Positions 34,346 through 46,800 of a DNA stretch of 64,000 nucleotides are shown here, piece after piece (position 1 is the stretch's first letter; each line of letters begins with the position of its first letter). The notes below the pieces were generated by a model. The model saw nothing but the letters and a program-made list of their open reading frames with translations. It made no database searches and had not been told where the DNA came from. A program made the translations under genes and the position numbers. The stretch is from Spisula solida (taxonomy: Eukaryota; Mollusca; Bivalvia; Venerida; Mactridae): contig OX365948.1 in NCBI GenBank assembly GCA_947247005.1, positions 54,605,401 through 54,669,400 of the forward strand, written 5' to 3'.

Positions 34346-34520
34346 AACAAACCCTTCACCGATGGACTGGTGGTTTGTGGGTCAATCGTGGAGGTTCGAT
34401 CCCAGGCCGCCATTTACTGGAGATGTTTGAAATAGTACTAGTGTGACTTCCATGATTTGCACTCTGTGTATAAGGGTGTCTCCCGGGCCCATGATTACAA
34501 AGCATTTTTCATGTTCAACT
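34346..34520 (+). mobile_element. possible SINE remnant with tRNA-like B box
   Basis: GATGGACTGGTGG then GAGGTTCGATCCCAGG resemble A and B boxes at tRNA spacing, directly after the LINE tail. No cloverleaf can be drawn. Confidence 0.3.
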
Positions 34521-34685
34521 CAATTTCGTGCTCAAACTTTAAATGTTTCAAAACAGTATAATGTCTCATTATATACTGCAACTTTGATATTTCTTGGATT
34601 GTCTTAAAAAAGCAGAGTAAAATTTTCTGGAATAGTAAAGATTATTTAGTTGCTTTGTTGGTTTTCCGTAGGGAAATATACCTAA

Positions 34686-34781
34686 ACTCGAAGTAACTTC
34701 CACATATTTAATATTTCGGCCGACGGCCGTCTTCAGAACTGAAAATACGAAATATTAAATATGTGGAATTTACTTCGAGTA
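34686..34781. repeat. hairpin element
   Basis: CTCGAAGTAACTTCCACATA pairs with TATGTGGAATTTACTTCGAG. The tip contains GGCCGACGGCCGTCTTCAG. Confidence 0.65.
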
Positions 34782-35266
34782 AAGATTATTAAGGGGAGAG
34801 CCGTAACTAAGTTTTGGAACTTGTGGCTCGACCCTTTTACCCATGTATTTAAAATGTATTTATAGAAATATTTGTATAAATTGTTTGTGTATTTTGTTTG
34901 GGCAATAAAATATGTTTAAACTGAACTAAAGATTATTTAGTTGTTGGATTTTCTAGGAACTTATCAAATTTCATACTCAAGTTGAGTCGAGCATGCGCAA
35001 AAGCTTTATAATCACGGAGCCTCGGCTGGTTGGTCCAATGACACGATAGTTTGGGTAGGTAGTCTCCATACACACTCGGTTACGTAACAAAATATTGGCA
35101 TACGTGTGATAGGTATAATGTAAATATAATGTAAAAGTACAAATGTATAAATCTTTTAAACAAATTATCATTAATATGTAAAATAAAGAATTACAAAATG
35201 CATACCATACTTGTCTAGAAAAACCTGCGTGTGTGTATTAAGTCTGTGAGTGTATGACTTTTATTC

Positions 35267-35508
35267 CGCTGGCTTAGAATAAGAAGGTCGTAAGTACTAA
35301 TTACGACCTTATAAGACTCATGCATATCAGAAATCTGCATCAAAAGGCGCTTCTTATGAGCCTATTTTCATGATAACTGGTTATGTTGACCAAACGGAAG
35401 TTGAAAAAGTCATAAGTAAAGAGTAGTTTACAGACAGTTTTTTTTCTAGTTTTCTAAAAATATTGATTTGTACTTACGAACTTCTAATTCTAAGACAGCG
35501 AGTCTTAT
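35267..35508 (+). mobile_element. CGCTGGCTTAGAAT MITE copy
   Basis: CGCTGGCTTAGAATAAGAAG at the left, CTTCTAATTCTAAGACAGCG at the right; full length about 242 bp. Confidence 0.8.
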
Positions 35509-35989
35509 AAAAATCTTGAAACCTGTATTCTTTCAAGACATTTCTCGATCGTCGTTTTTTTATGCTCCTGTATAATTATGATGTTCGACAAACGCCAATA
35601 TGTACTTTAAATCCTATATCCCTATGATAACTGAGAGATGGATAATTAAGGTAAATTATAAGCCCACGATCTCAGTATAACCCGCTGTGAAAAAGCTACA
35701 AGATTGGTTAGTTTTTCTTTCATAATTAGACACTTTCTTACCATATTTGTGGAGTTTGTTATTTGTACGGATACTTCATTTCCGAAGACGCAGCTACCTA
35801 TTAATGATCTACTACAATATTAATTAGACACTTTATAGCCGTCTTTGTGTTGTTCGTTATTTGAACAGATGCCTTATTTCCGAATGCGTACCTACTAGTT
35901 AATGAATTACTACACATCAAAGCGAATGTGAATATAAATGTACCCTTATCCAGTCGTGATTTAATTTAGTGAAATTAATACATAATATA

Positions 35990-36222
35990 GAAAAGTAAGT
36001 GCGACTTACGTCCTTATAAGACTCAGGCATATTTGAAATCTGCATCACAAGGCTCTTCTTATGAGCCTATTTTCATGAAAATCGGAAGTAGTCATGTTGA
36101 CCAAACTGAAGTTTAAAAAGATTGGGTTTCCTTAAATAAAGAGTAGTTTTCAGACAGTATTTTCTAGTTTTCTCACATTATGGATTTTGTACTAACGACC
36201 TTCTAATTCTAAGCCAGCGATA
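35990..36222 (+). mobile_element. CGCTGGCTTAGAAT MITE copy, left end lost
   Basis: It begins at AGTGCGACTTACG (inside the usual left repeat) and ends CTTCTAATTCTAAGCCAGCG. The interior matches other copies (TTGACCAAACTGAAGTTTAA). Confidence 0.7.
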
Positions 36223-36468
36223 TGATTAAATGTTCAATCGAACGGATGGTTTGTGTTTCACGATTTTCCTGTTTTATTTCGCTGTGTTTCAGAAACTCTT
36301 CTTGTTATATACGTCGGGGAGGTCACATAACGATGCACTGAATTTCCATGGAATCTAAAACTAGTATTGATCAACTTTTATTTTTGTCCAGAAAAAACAT
36401 AAGTTGCTTTGCCCGGAAATCGAACACATATAGTATACGTAACAAGATCAAGTCATTATTCATATATG

Positions 36469-36787
36469 CACTTACCAATGTTTCCCCCAGACGGGGGGGG
36501 GGGTTATATAGGGGAATTAGACATTTTTGGAAATTGATTGTCAAATTTCTCTCCCATGTGCAGATAGTCCTGTCTGATGCCTTGGGGATGTCAAATATCC
36601 CTACGGTAGAGTTTTCTTACAAAAATAGGCAACTGTCTATAGTTCCCGTCCCGATCCATAAAATACGAACCAAGTCTATAATTCCCGCTACATGTGATGA
36701 CAGGGTTTATCAAATTCCCGTACATCGGGAAAGTCTTTATGTCTAATTCCCCGTACACCCCCTCTGTGGGAAAATATTGATAAGTGC
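36469..36787. mobile_element. MITE-like element with G-run
   Basis: GCACTTACCAATGTTTCCCC at the left is answered by GGGAAAATATTGATAAGTGC at the right. The subterminal GGGGAATTAGAC pairs with GTCTAATTCCCC. An 11-base G run at 36493-36503 is assembly-prone. Confidence 0.6.
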
Positions 36788-37017
36788 ATTACCAGGTATC
36801 TTGGGTTCGATCCAAGATAACACCATTCCAAAGTGGTTAAAATGGTACTGATACAGGTCGTATAATTGTTTATCCCCCTAGACTGACGATCAGCGTATGA
36901 GGGTGGTTCCATGTAACTGCTGGTTGGTCTGGTATCAATACTGGTGTCTGTTTAAGTCTAAATAAGGATGAAATACTGTTACCAGTTAGAGTTAAAACAA
37001 TATTTTACTTTACACAA

Positions 37018-37167
37018 CAGGGGTGGTATTCAATATTGATCTTATTTATTTGGAGAATAAGGATAGCCAATCATATCGCCTGTTACTGAGTTAAATATGG
37101 TGTGATCTGATTGGTTATCCTTATCTTTAATTTAAGTAAGATCAATATTGAATACGTACCACCCTTG
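37018..37167. mobile_element. 150-bp MITE with CAGGGGTGGTATTCAATATT ends
   Basis: Inverted ends of about 30 bp: CAGGGGTGGTATTCAATATT... and ...AATATTGAATACGTACCACCC TTG. An inner pair (GATAGCCAATCA / TGATTGGTTATC) makes it one hairpin. Confidence 0.75.
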
Positions 37168-37271
37168 AAATACAATAGTATGTAAGTAATAATTTAAACG
37201 AACGTGTGTCTATGTTACTAGTTATATCCAGTGTTACAGGCGGGAGTTGAACAAACGCAGGACATATGGGA

Positions 37272-37612
37272 TCCCAATCAGTTCAAATCCCTTTATATAA
37301 AATGGTTCTATTTGTGGATTATAACATTTTTGATACCTATAAATTCATGTACGGTAGATGTACAATTGTGTTGGTATGTATTGGGATTGTAGTTGTTATG
37401 TATGTTATTTCACTTAAACAACTGTCATATCTACCACCTTAAACAAATTATATATAATTTCATTATATATCCATACGCTTGATTTACTGTACATAGTCAT
37501 TTATTGATGCCATGTTTCTGTTGTTTCAATGTTTTACTGTTGAGGGCTTACGACAGATTGACAATTATGTCAAGTATATTTTCTCTATAAATAAAGGCTT
37601 TATTATTTTTAT
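37272..37612 (+). pseudogene. LINE 3' end, second copy
   Basis: CAGTTCAAATCCCTTTATAT encodes the NQFK-LYIKW end of the ORF seen at 33759-34345. The same 3' UTR follows (ATGTATTGGGATTGTAGTTG, GAGGGCTTACG, TCTCTATAAATAAAGGC). Heavily 5'-truncated. Confidence 0.65.
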
Positions 37613-39789
37613 TATTTATTATTATAAAGCGCGCTTCCTACATGCACCTCTAGGTCACCGCTTATTTACAGTTAATGTGCCTGTGGCTGGCAACTCGAGG
37701 AAATAATAATAATGTATTTTTCAATATAGAAGATCATTGACTAATGTTATTTTCGTATATAAATCCAATTACTATAAAATATAATGAATTGTTCACCATA
37801 CTATAATAATATAAAGATTTCTGTCAAAGACATCGGGGCGTACTTTCTATTGGTAGCACTGTAATATCTCTTGATTGTCAAGCGAGTGTAATTAACAATA
37901 GTTAATCAATTGTAATTCCCGAATACCTCCCCGATATTGTGACAACCATCGTCTTTTCAAGGGTTATATTATTTCTCATCTTTCCAGAGTTGCTGTTCAA
38001 AGTCCACCGAAGCATACATTCGCGCCTGAAAATGATCGCCCATGTTCAGTGATGCGTTAAGGTTACATGGAAATTCGGGGCGAAGAGGACGGGGTACGAA
38101 ATGATGCGTAAGAAGAAATGGCTGTTATTGGCAACATATGGTAATTAGTTACAGCGAGAAGCATTCAATGCGCTCGCTCGGAAAATATTCAATTTCTTGC
38201 AGAAATTTGTCTTCTATAGATACACTTGAATAAATGTCAGAGCATTCAATTTTATTTATGGCGAACAAGAAAATTACTTTTTGATTCATGGACGATTTGT
38301 AGCCGCTGAAAGAAATGACTTTTTAATTTCAGATGAAATGTCTTTTCTTCCGGATATGTCTGGTTTTGTTAATAATATGTTTTCTGAGAAGTTTCTTTGC
38401 TTCAATAAATTACAGCAAATGCATAACATTGTGTATTTGTTGCTCTAGAAAAGTCGGATGCCGATATATATTTATTCGTAGACATATTTTGGAGAGAGAT
38501 ATGGTTGTATATATAAAAGTATATATTAAAGTTCAGTGATTTTAAGTTATTGTTTTTTCTTAGTAATTCATTGAGAAAATCGACTTTGTAAAAATAGTAT
38601 TAGTAAATGATATTGTATAAAGGAAAAATATAATAAGTTCTTTAAGTATTGAGCCGCTGGCATAGTTACTTACTGTAGGGAGGCTGTGACCTAGATGTAG
38701 GGCGTTCGCTTTGAGTTCAAGAGGTCCCGGTTGTACCCCCGGCTGAAGTTTTTTTTAATGAAACTCCACAACTATATATGTACGTAATAACTTAAGAAAA
38801 TGCCAATTGATGTCATCTCCAGCAGCATGTAGTGTACGGAGTTGTCATTACCAATACCAAGTCTACCATTTACCATAATACATCCCTTTTCGAGATGGGC
38901 AAAGATTCACAAAATTGTATTCTTAAACTCTAATTAAAAGGTGCCACATAATTATGTTCCGCTTATGACACCAGTCTAAAAGCTGGTCTTAAGAGAGAAT
39001 CGGTCTTAGGGGACAGTTTTTGGTCTAATCTGAAGGCTTCGTGGAACCGTATGTGGTGTTTTTATATTTTCTGTGCTCGGCTGGCAATCATGGTTGGATT
39101 GTGCTGCTCTCCCTGACTGATTTCCTATATTCGTGTTTTAACCTTAGAATCGCAGAAATCTGCATGGTATTAAAATAATTGGAAGTTATCTTATTACTGT
39201 AGAAGCTCGTGATTGGAACTTGACAAAAGAGAGAGGATATACAGGATATCCAGAGGTTCCACGTGCATGTTTCACATCTCTTGCTTTTAAAGTGTGTTAC
39301 CAATTCGATTTCTTCAATGAATTATATGTTCTGAGAAAAAAACTAATCGTTATTTTATAAAAGTCATGCTTAAATTTTGAAAGAACGACATTGCATTTAA
39401 GAATGATCGTTTACAACGAACCATCATTACATATTTTTGTCATTTCTTGGGAGATCAATAGAGCTACTATTGTTGAACGTTAGACGCTTCAGAGAGACTT
39501 GCAGTGTGTCGGATCACCCATGGCCGGCATGACCCCTATAACAATGATTATTCTTAAGGAGAGGGCTAATATAGGCCAAGCCAATCCAATTTCATTATAT
39601 ATTATATATAAATAATTTATATATTAAATAAATAAAAAAAACCAAAAAAAAACCGATAATTCCACGCAATCACGATTATAGGAATAACCTGAAATTATTA
39701 TCCTATACATTACCTCTTTTAATATACAGAGAGTATTCTAAATCAGATGCGCAGTTGTCTCTCCTACAGAGGATTTCAACAATGGTTGA
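37613..39789. other. intergenic, nothing firmly recognised
   Basis: A tRNA-like SINE head remnant may lie at about 38690-38755 (GGGAGGCTGTGACC then CCCGGTTGTACCCCCGG). A long AT repeat block is near 39590-39660. No coding exon is supported. Confidence 0.35.
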
Positions 39790-40125
39790 TATAATAGTTT
39801 ATTTGCTTTTATTTATCCTCACCACCGGAAATCCATATGGGCGAGGCCCCCAGAAGAGGCTAGTCACTTTAGTTTTTAGGGCATAGTGCATGATACCGAA
39901 GATGCCCCAGTTCCAGAAGCATCATTGGTTCTTTTACGTGCCGATGTAAAGCATCATACACGGGACATCGCTTAAAGTCTCGTCCAAAGACTGTTAGTAA
40001 TTTTAGTTATGTTAGATGGGAAACACTGAACAGTATTTCTGTTTTTGACCGTCTGGAGTTGGGATCGAACCCTCAACCTTCAGATCAGCAGTCAGTAGCC
40101 CTTACCACTAGACCACTTGTCAACC
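39790..40125 (-). mobile_element. tRNA-derived SINE, family B
   Basis: Minus-strand head with A box TGGTCTAGTGGTAAGG and B box GGGTTCGATCCC. The body contains ATCGGCACGTAAAAGAACC, close to ACCGGGCACATTAAAGAACC of family A, so the two SINEs share a central domain while the heads and tails differ. Confidence 0.75.
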
Positions 40126-40524
40126 TATATTGATCTAATATTACACCCTGTCTGTTTATATAGGTAACCCGAAACCCATTACATTTAACCTGTCAATGTT
40201 GTAATAATAACTGATTCTGTCAGATAAGTTTTCCTTTGAGATGAAATGGCCAACAGCGCGTGCTCGCGTGAATCTTTATGTTTACGCATGGGCAAAATCA
40301 CCGTTTTCATTCTATAGTAAATGCAAATTTAAATTTGAAAAAATAAACACTTTTGAAAACATATGCACTATCCCAATATAGATTAGAATCCGTGTCCTTA
40401 AATAAGATTAGTTCATACATGTAACACTACCCATAATTCAGCTATAGACATATAGCGAACAAACTTAACAAAAAAAAAAAATTATTTCCTTATTTTCTCA
40501 TTTTCAGAACAGGCGATGAAGACA

Positions 40525-40733
40525 TATAACCCAGTTAGGATCTGGTAACAGTGACGTAGCCGTTTATGTGTACACAGAAGATTACAACAATTGTCTGAAT
40601 AGGTAGTGCAAATATAGTGTGTTAGTTTTGCATTGCAATTATGGCTGTCTGTTGAAGCCTTTATAATTGGTTTTACACCGTAATAGTGGACCCGACCGTT
40701 GCGTCACTGTATTCTTACCCTGACTGGACTATA
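40525..40733 (+). mobile_element. CAGTTAGGATA MITE (copy 3)
   Basis: ATAACCCAGTTAGGAT at the left and CCTGACTGGACTATA at the right; the interior matches the copy at 7917-8128. It lies about 100 bp downstream of the PI3K-subunit stop codon. Confidence 0.7.
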
Positions 40734-40836
40734 CCTAACTTATTATTGCGAACATGAATGACTTTGATACCAATAGGCATATGAATACACTTTCTATAAT
40801 AGAAACTCTGTGAGCAGAGAACACCGCGAACACTGT

Positions 40837-43800
40837 TCACTTGTTTCCACTATTTATAATCAGTTGTTTGTTTAATGTAAGGTTACCATATTTTTCACCA
40901 TGTATACCAAATGACACTGTGGTATAATGTTCTGTCAGTTCCTGGACGCTGTCAAACACGCACGTTAACTTGTCAAATCCGTAACCACTATCAACCTTGT
41001 ACACAGGAAAATGATACACCGTTCCTGATTGGCTAAAATAAGAGAACACTAATTATAAACCGTTTCTGATTGGCTAAAATAAAAGAAAATAGTAATAGAC
41101 CGTTCCTGATTGGCTAAATTAAACAGATTAGTGATAGACCGTTCCTGATTGGCTACAATAAGAGACATTTGTGATAAACCGTTTCTGAATGGCTAAAATA
41201 AGTGAAATCTAGTGATAAACTGTAAACTAATAATAAACCGTTACTGACTGACTAAATATGAGAAAACTAGTGATAAACCATTACTGATTGACAAAATAAG
41301 AGAAAACTAGTAATACACCATTACTGTTTGACTAAATAAGACAAAACTAGTGATAAACCGTTACTGATTGGCTAAATAAGAAAAAACTAGTGATAAACCT
41401 TTACTGATTGGTTAAATAAGAGAAAACTAATAATAAACCGTTACTGATTGACTAAATAAGAGAAATATAGTGATAAACCTGCACTGATTGGCTAAATAAG
41501 AGAAAACTAGTGATACACCGTTACTGATTTACTTAATAAGAGAAACATAGTGATAGACCATTACTGATTGACTAAATTAGAGAAAACTGTGTTCAGACAA
41601 AGTACGTAAGACAAATTGGATCATGGTAATAAATTGATAATATTAATACACAGATTTTATTTAATGCAATATCGATATCGTCCAGATATTAAATGAACAG
41701 CCCTCATATGACGTTCGTTTACTTACAACACACTGATAACAAATGGTGTATCCGACTCAGCGTTTATTCTGACAATGTAAGTGCCATTCTCTTCTTTCTG
41801 TAGTCTACGTTTTGCGTGTGAACTATCCGTCTTCTGTGGCACAATAACATCAATAGCCTGATCTGAATGTTTTGGCAACAAGTTGTCAACAAAGAGATCC
41901 ATGTCCGGATTGCTTTGGACTAGAACCCTAAAACGTAAAATAAACTTCTACACAACCAAACTTCTTATAGCGATAAAGCTACGCATTGCTACCACATAAC
42001 GCCGTAGACCGCATTATTACCACATAACGCCGTAGACCGCATTATTACCACATAACGCCGTAGACCGCATTATTACCACATAACGCCGTAGACCGCATTA
42101 TTACCACACAGTGTATACAGCGGCAAGGGATATCACTGGGTTGAAGTTTGCTTCACAGTCTGAGGTTGACATTTGTCATCAGGGATTCCATTTGACCCGT
42201 AAGTAGGGGTTTGGCCCTAGAAATTTCCAAAAGGGCCATATTTTGACCCTCAAGATTTTGGTTTGAAGGGTAATCATTTGTCTTAAAATCATAGATATAG
42301 TGCCTACAAAACGATAAAATTTAATCAAAAGTATCAAAATGACCCTTCAGATTCAGAAGCTCGAGGAACACCTGGTCATATGGACTTATTAGTACGCGAT
42401 TTAAACAAAGACATGGGAATACTTTTCTCCGATCTTTACAGGCAGGTCATGGATTTAAGATGGGGTTATGCATGTAAAATCAAAAAAAGGACTTGAAAGT
42501 TGTATGACAACATACAGGAACATGGGGATAATAACAAGAATATCATCAGAAAAATAGTGTAAAGGACAACCGTGAAACTGGAAGTGAAAATGGACTTGAA
42601 CAGTGTGGGAACATGGGGATAATAACAAGAATATCATCAGAAAAATAGTGTAAAGGACAACCGTGAAACTGGAAGTGAAAATGGACTTGAACAGTGTGGG
42701 AACATGGGGATAATAACAAGAATATCATCAGAAAAATAGTGTAAAGGACAACCGTGAAAGTGGAAGTGAAAATGGACTTGAACAGTGTGGGAACATGGGG
42801 ATAATAACAAGAATATCATCAGAAAAATAGTGTAAAGGACAACCGTGAAAATGGACGTGAAAATGGACTTGAACAGTGTGGGAACATGGGGATAATAACA
42901 AGAATATCATCAGAAAAGTAGTGTAAAGGACAACCGTGAAACAGGAAGTGAAAATGGACTTGAATAGTGTGATCTTAATTAAAAAGTGGCCTTGTTACTG
43001 AGTGGTGGTCTGTAAGTATGGTTTTACTGTACATATGTACAAGCAACATGGATTTGTTTTTAAAATGCTTCAATTCACCTTTTGTACGCCATAATCTCTC
43101 TCTTCAGTCCCTGCATCTCCGTACTAAGTTCAGAATATCTCCTACAGTTTGTCAAATGTTCTTGCTCTATTTGTGTTCTTTCTGTGTCGTTCTCATCCAA
43201 GTCAGTACTTATCTCTTGGATCCTAGACGTTATTCTCAGAAAGTTCTCGGATATGCTACAATGGTAATGATACATCAAAGACATGACCGAACAAACATAC
43301 ACTATGGTAGCTGGTGTCTTTATGTCGTTGTTGAGCGATTTCGGCAATTAGCTTCCATAGGAAACAATGCTGTTCCAAATAATGTACGTTTACAACACAG
43401 CATTGGAGAAGTTTGCATGATAAAACTGACGCGGATTCGTTTGAAAATAAATAGGTTCATGGATATATCAAATTAGACGACTTAAGATGCAACTGTGTCC
43501 GTTATTATGGGAAGTGGTGATCTAGAGCACATAGAGCCAGATACTCGGAAATGAAAAACGGGCCATAGAAACCCGGGCCCTATTATATCACTGGCTTAGA
43601 ATTAGAAAATCGTAAGTACAAAATAAATATTTTGAGAAAACAAGAGAAACATGTCTGAAAACTACTCTTTACTTATGGACAAGCTTTTTAAACTTCAGTT
43701 TGGTCAACATGACGATTTTCAGTGTAAATAGGCTCATAAGATGTGCTTTGAGATGCCGATTTCAAATATGCATGAGTCTTATAAGGTCAATAGTCGCACT

Positions 43801-46800
43801 TACGATCTTCTCATTCTAAGCCAGCGATATGTCTCTGCTAGAGCGCATTAGTCTGGTCATAAACAAGTTCTACTCAGAAAGTATCAATTGCACACGCACT
43901 GGGAGACAGACACTCCCCTGTCAAATATATAAATATTTGTCTGGCCAAAAGTTTAACAAAACTTAGACTTACGCCTTTGCCGCATCTGTTGATGTTGTTA
44001 TACTTTTAGACACATCATGGTGTTTCTTCATTTGAGCTTCTAATGTGTTCAACAGGCGATTTAGTGATTCACTCAAACAATTTGATTCGTATAGTTTCTG
44101 AAACATGTAGTAGTCTATGATTTAAAGTCACTGGTATAGAAGTTGTAAGATAGCTTCAGGTATTTTATTTCCTTCAATATATGAAGAGTTAAACACGTAA
44201 TTACAATATATACATTTTCAAATACAGTACTAAAGAAAAATGTATTACTAGTACACAAACTTTACCCTTACAAAATATCCCATAAAAATGACGTTACTAG
44301 AACAGCGTCAGATACCACTGTTAACTAGAAACAAGGCTTTTAATTATTATGGAAGACTGGGCATGTCCAAATGTGTTGCCTCTATAAATAAAGTCCTAAT
44401 ATAATTATCTCCAAAGGTGTAGTGATGCTATATCCCAAGCTCCAAAGAAGCAAATAAATGTACGAATACCGGTATATAGCACAATGTCTAATGTTTTGGA
44501 AATAAACCATAGTTATATATTCTAATACGATCCGCGGATTAATCCTATAAACATAGTGCAAACAAGAGCATGTTTTATTACCCCCATAAAACATACCTCT
44601 CAAATGGGCTGTTACTATTTACGCCCCGTATCACGTGACATATTTATGAATGAATGAACGTAAACTTTATAATAAAATTTTCTAGGAGTCACGATGACAA
44701 GGCGAGTTGCACGAGAATCCAGTGTTACAGCTATGACGCATCTATTTTTAGAAAATCCAATATACTCTCGAAACTAAGTTTCATTAAAACTTCTGATAAT
44801 CAATTCATTTATATTTTTCTTTTCATGAAATGGATACCCTATACTCGTGTTATTAAAATTGTTTCAATGTTTAAAATGTGTTATTTCCTTCAGAAAATTA
44901 CGTAGATCGTTTTCATTAACGAGGGAGGTAATTGTACCAGCTAATAAGCCACTCAATTTCAGCGTGGAATTATGTTCAATGTCAAATGGGTGAAAATGGA
45001 ATGCGCGCAGTTAAATAGTGCGGGATATTATCGTATTTAGAATCGAAATAAAAACTCTGTTCTTGTATTTTGTCGGTGAATAAAACACGGGCACTTGTTC
45101 GGATGCGGAAAATTAAATCACTTGTGCTACGCACTCGTGATTTAATTTTTCCGCATCCGAACTCCTGTCCATGTTTTATTCACCGACAATATACGCGAAC
45201 AGATTTTTATTTCTTAAATAATAGTTAAACAATACAATACATTCCATTAAATTAGTTTAACAGTATTCAGACAGAAAGTTTACCTGTTCTAGCGCAGTAC
45301 TTTGTTTAGCCAACTGTTCGAGTTCTGTATCTTTGTCCCTCATTATGCTAGCATTATATTTGATCTTTCGTAATAACGACAACGGGTCAACTTGGATGAT
45401 AGAGTGACGCGAGGCACGGTTTGATAGTGTCTGAAATAAATTTATACGAAAAGTTTGAAATCGAAACTAAGGTCTAAACTTACAAATCGCTGGCTTAGAA
45501 TTAGAAAGCGACCTTATAAGACTCATGCATATTTGAAATCTGCATCTCATTCTGCATTCTTATTAGCCTATTTTCATGAAACTCGGAACATGTTGACCAA
45601 ACTGAAGTTAAATAAACTAGTTTTTCCGTTAGTAAAGAGTTGTTTTTTCTTGTTTTCTCAAAATATTGATTTTTACTTACTACCTTCTTATTCTAAGCCA
45701 TGAACAGTGTATCATATTAAATCATTAATGCAAACATAATCATAGGTCGCCGCGCTTGTTCAGGAATTAACTGCCTATAGTTAGAACATATTAAGTAAAT
45801 TTTAATGATTAAAAAGGGCGGAGCGAGCGAAGCGAAGCGAGTCCTTTTTAGTCATTAAAATTTACTTAATATGTTCTAACTAACTTAGAATATAACATTC
45901 TGCATTCTGATTGGCCGATAGAAAGTAGCGCCAACGCATGACGTAAAGTCTGTGAAGAGAAAATTTTAATGATTAAATTTTCAGTTAACCGCCAAAATGC
46001 GGCGTTTTCATTGGCTCATAATGTAGGTTATATTTATAACTTAACACTAGTTTCAAGGGCAGATAACCTATTGGTAATAAATATGCGAAAAAAATGCCTA
46101 TGCCTGAATAGACTTTGTATTGTATCATAAACAAGTTTGGTGACCTATGATTATTTGTGTGTATTGTTCTACATGTATTTCTAACATGAAACTGTGTTCA
46201 TATACAAAGTCAGAACACATTATATTCATTTATTATTTGCTTTCAATGGATTATGGAGTTTTTTCAGTGAAATTAACAGTGAAATTACCACTTTGTTATT
46301 TTCACTGTTTTGAAGCTGGTTGCAGTATCATTCAGATAAAGATACGTAACGTCAACGGCACCGGGCTTCAAAATATGCGTAACGTCATCATGGCGTCATA
46401 ATTCTCACGTTGTGACGTTCCAATTTCGACGTGATTTTTTCCAACTAAGCCAATCACGGCACATTTTAAGAGAAATTGAGGCATATAATAAACAGAAAAT
46501 TTGTTGATTTTTAGTGTAAGATCAATTTTATTTCACTCGTGATCACAGAAAATTAAATTTACACTCGTGGCTACGCCACTGGTGAAAATATTGATTTTCT
46601 GTGATCACTCGGTGAAATAAAATTCAATCTTACACAAAAATCAACAAATATCCTCTATATATTGTAAATTAATTTATCTCTCTAAGTCGAGTGTCATCAG
46701 AACGAGCATCCGGTCAAAATGTTGTTGATAACCACATCTGGGCTGGCACCCCTCTAGATCCGCATGGTCACTGTATACAATGTATTCGCCGTTGTACTAA

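Noticed and set aside
42455..42910. Four overlapping 60-codon minus-strand frames
   Set aside because: The same frame is repeated at 91-bp steps in a tandem array.
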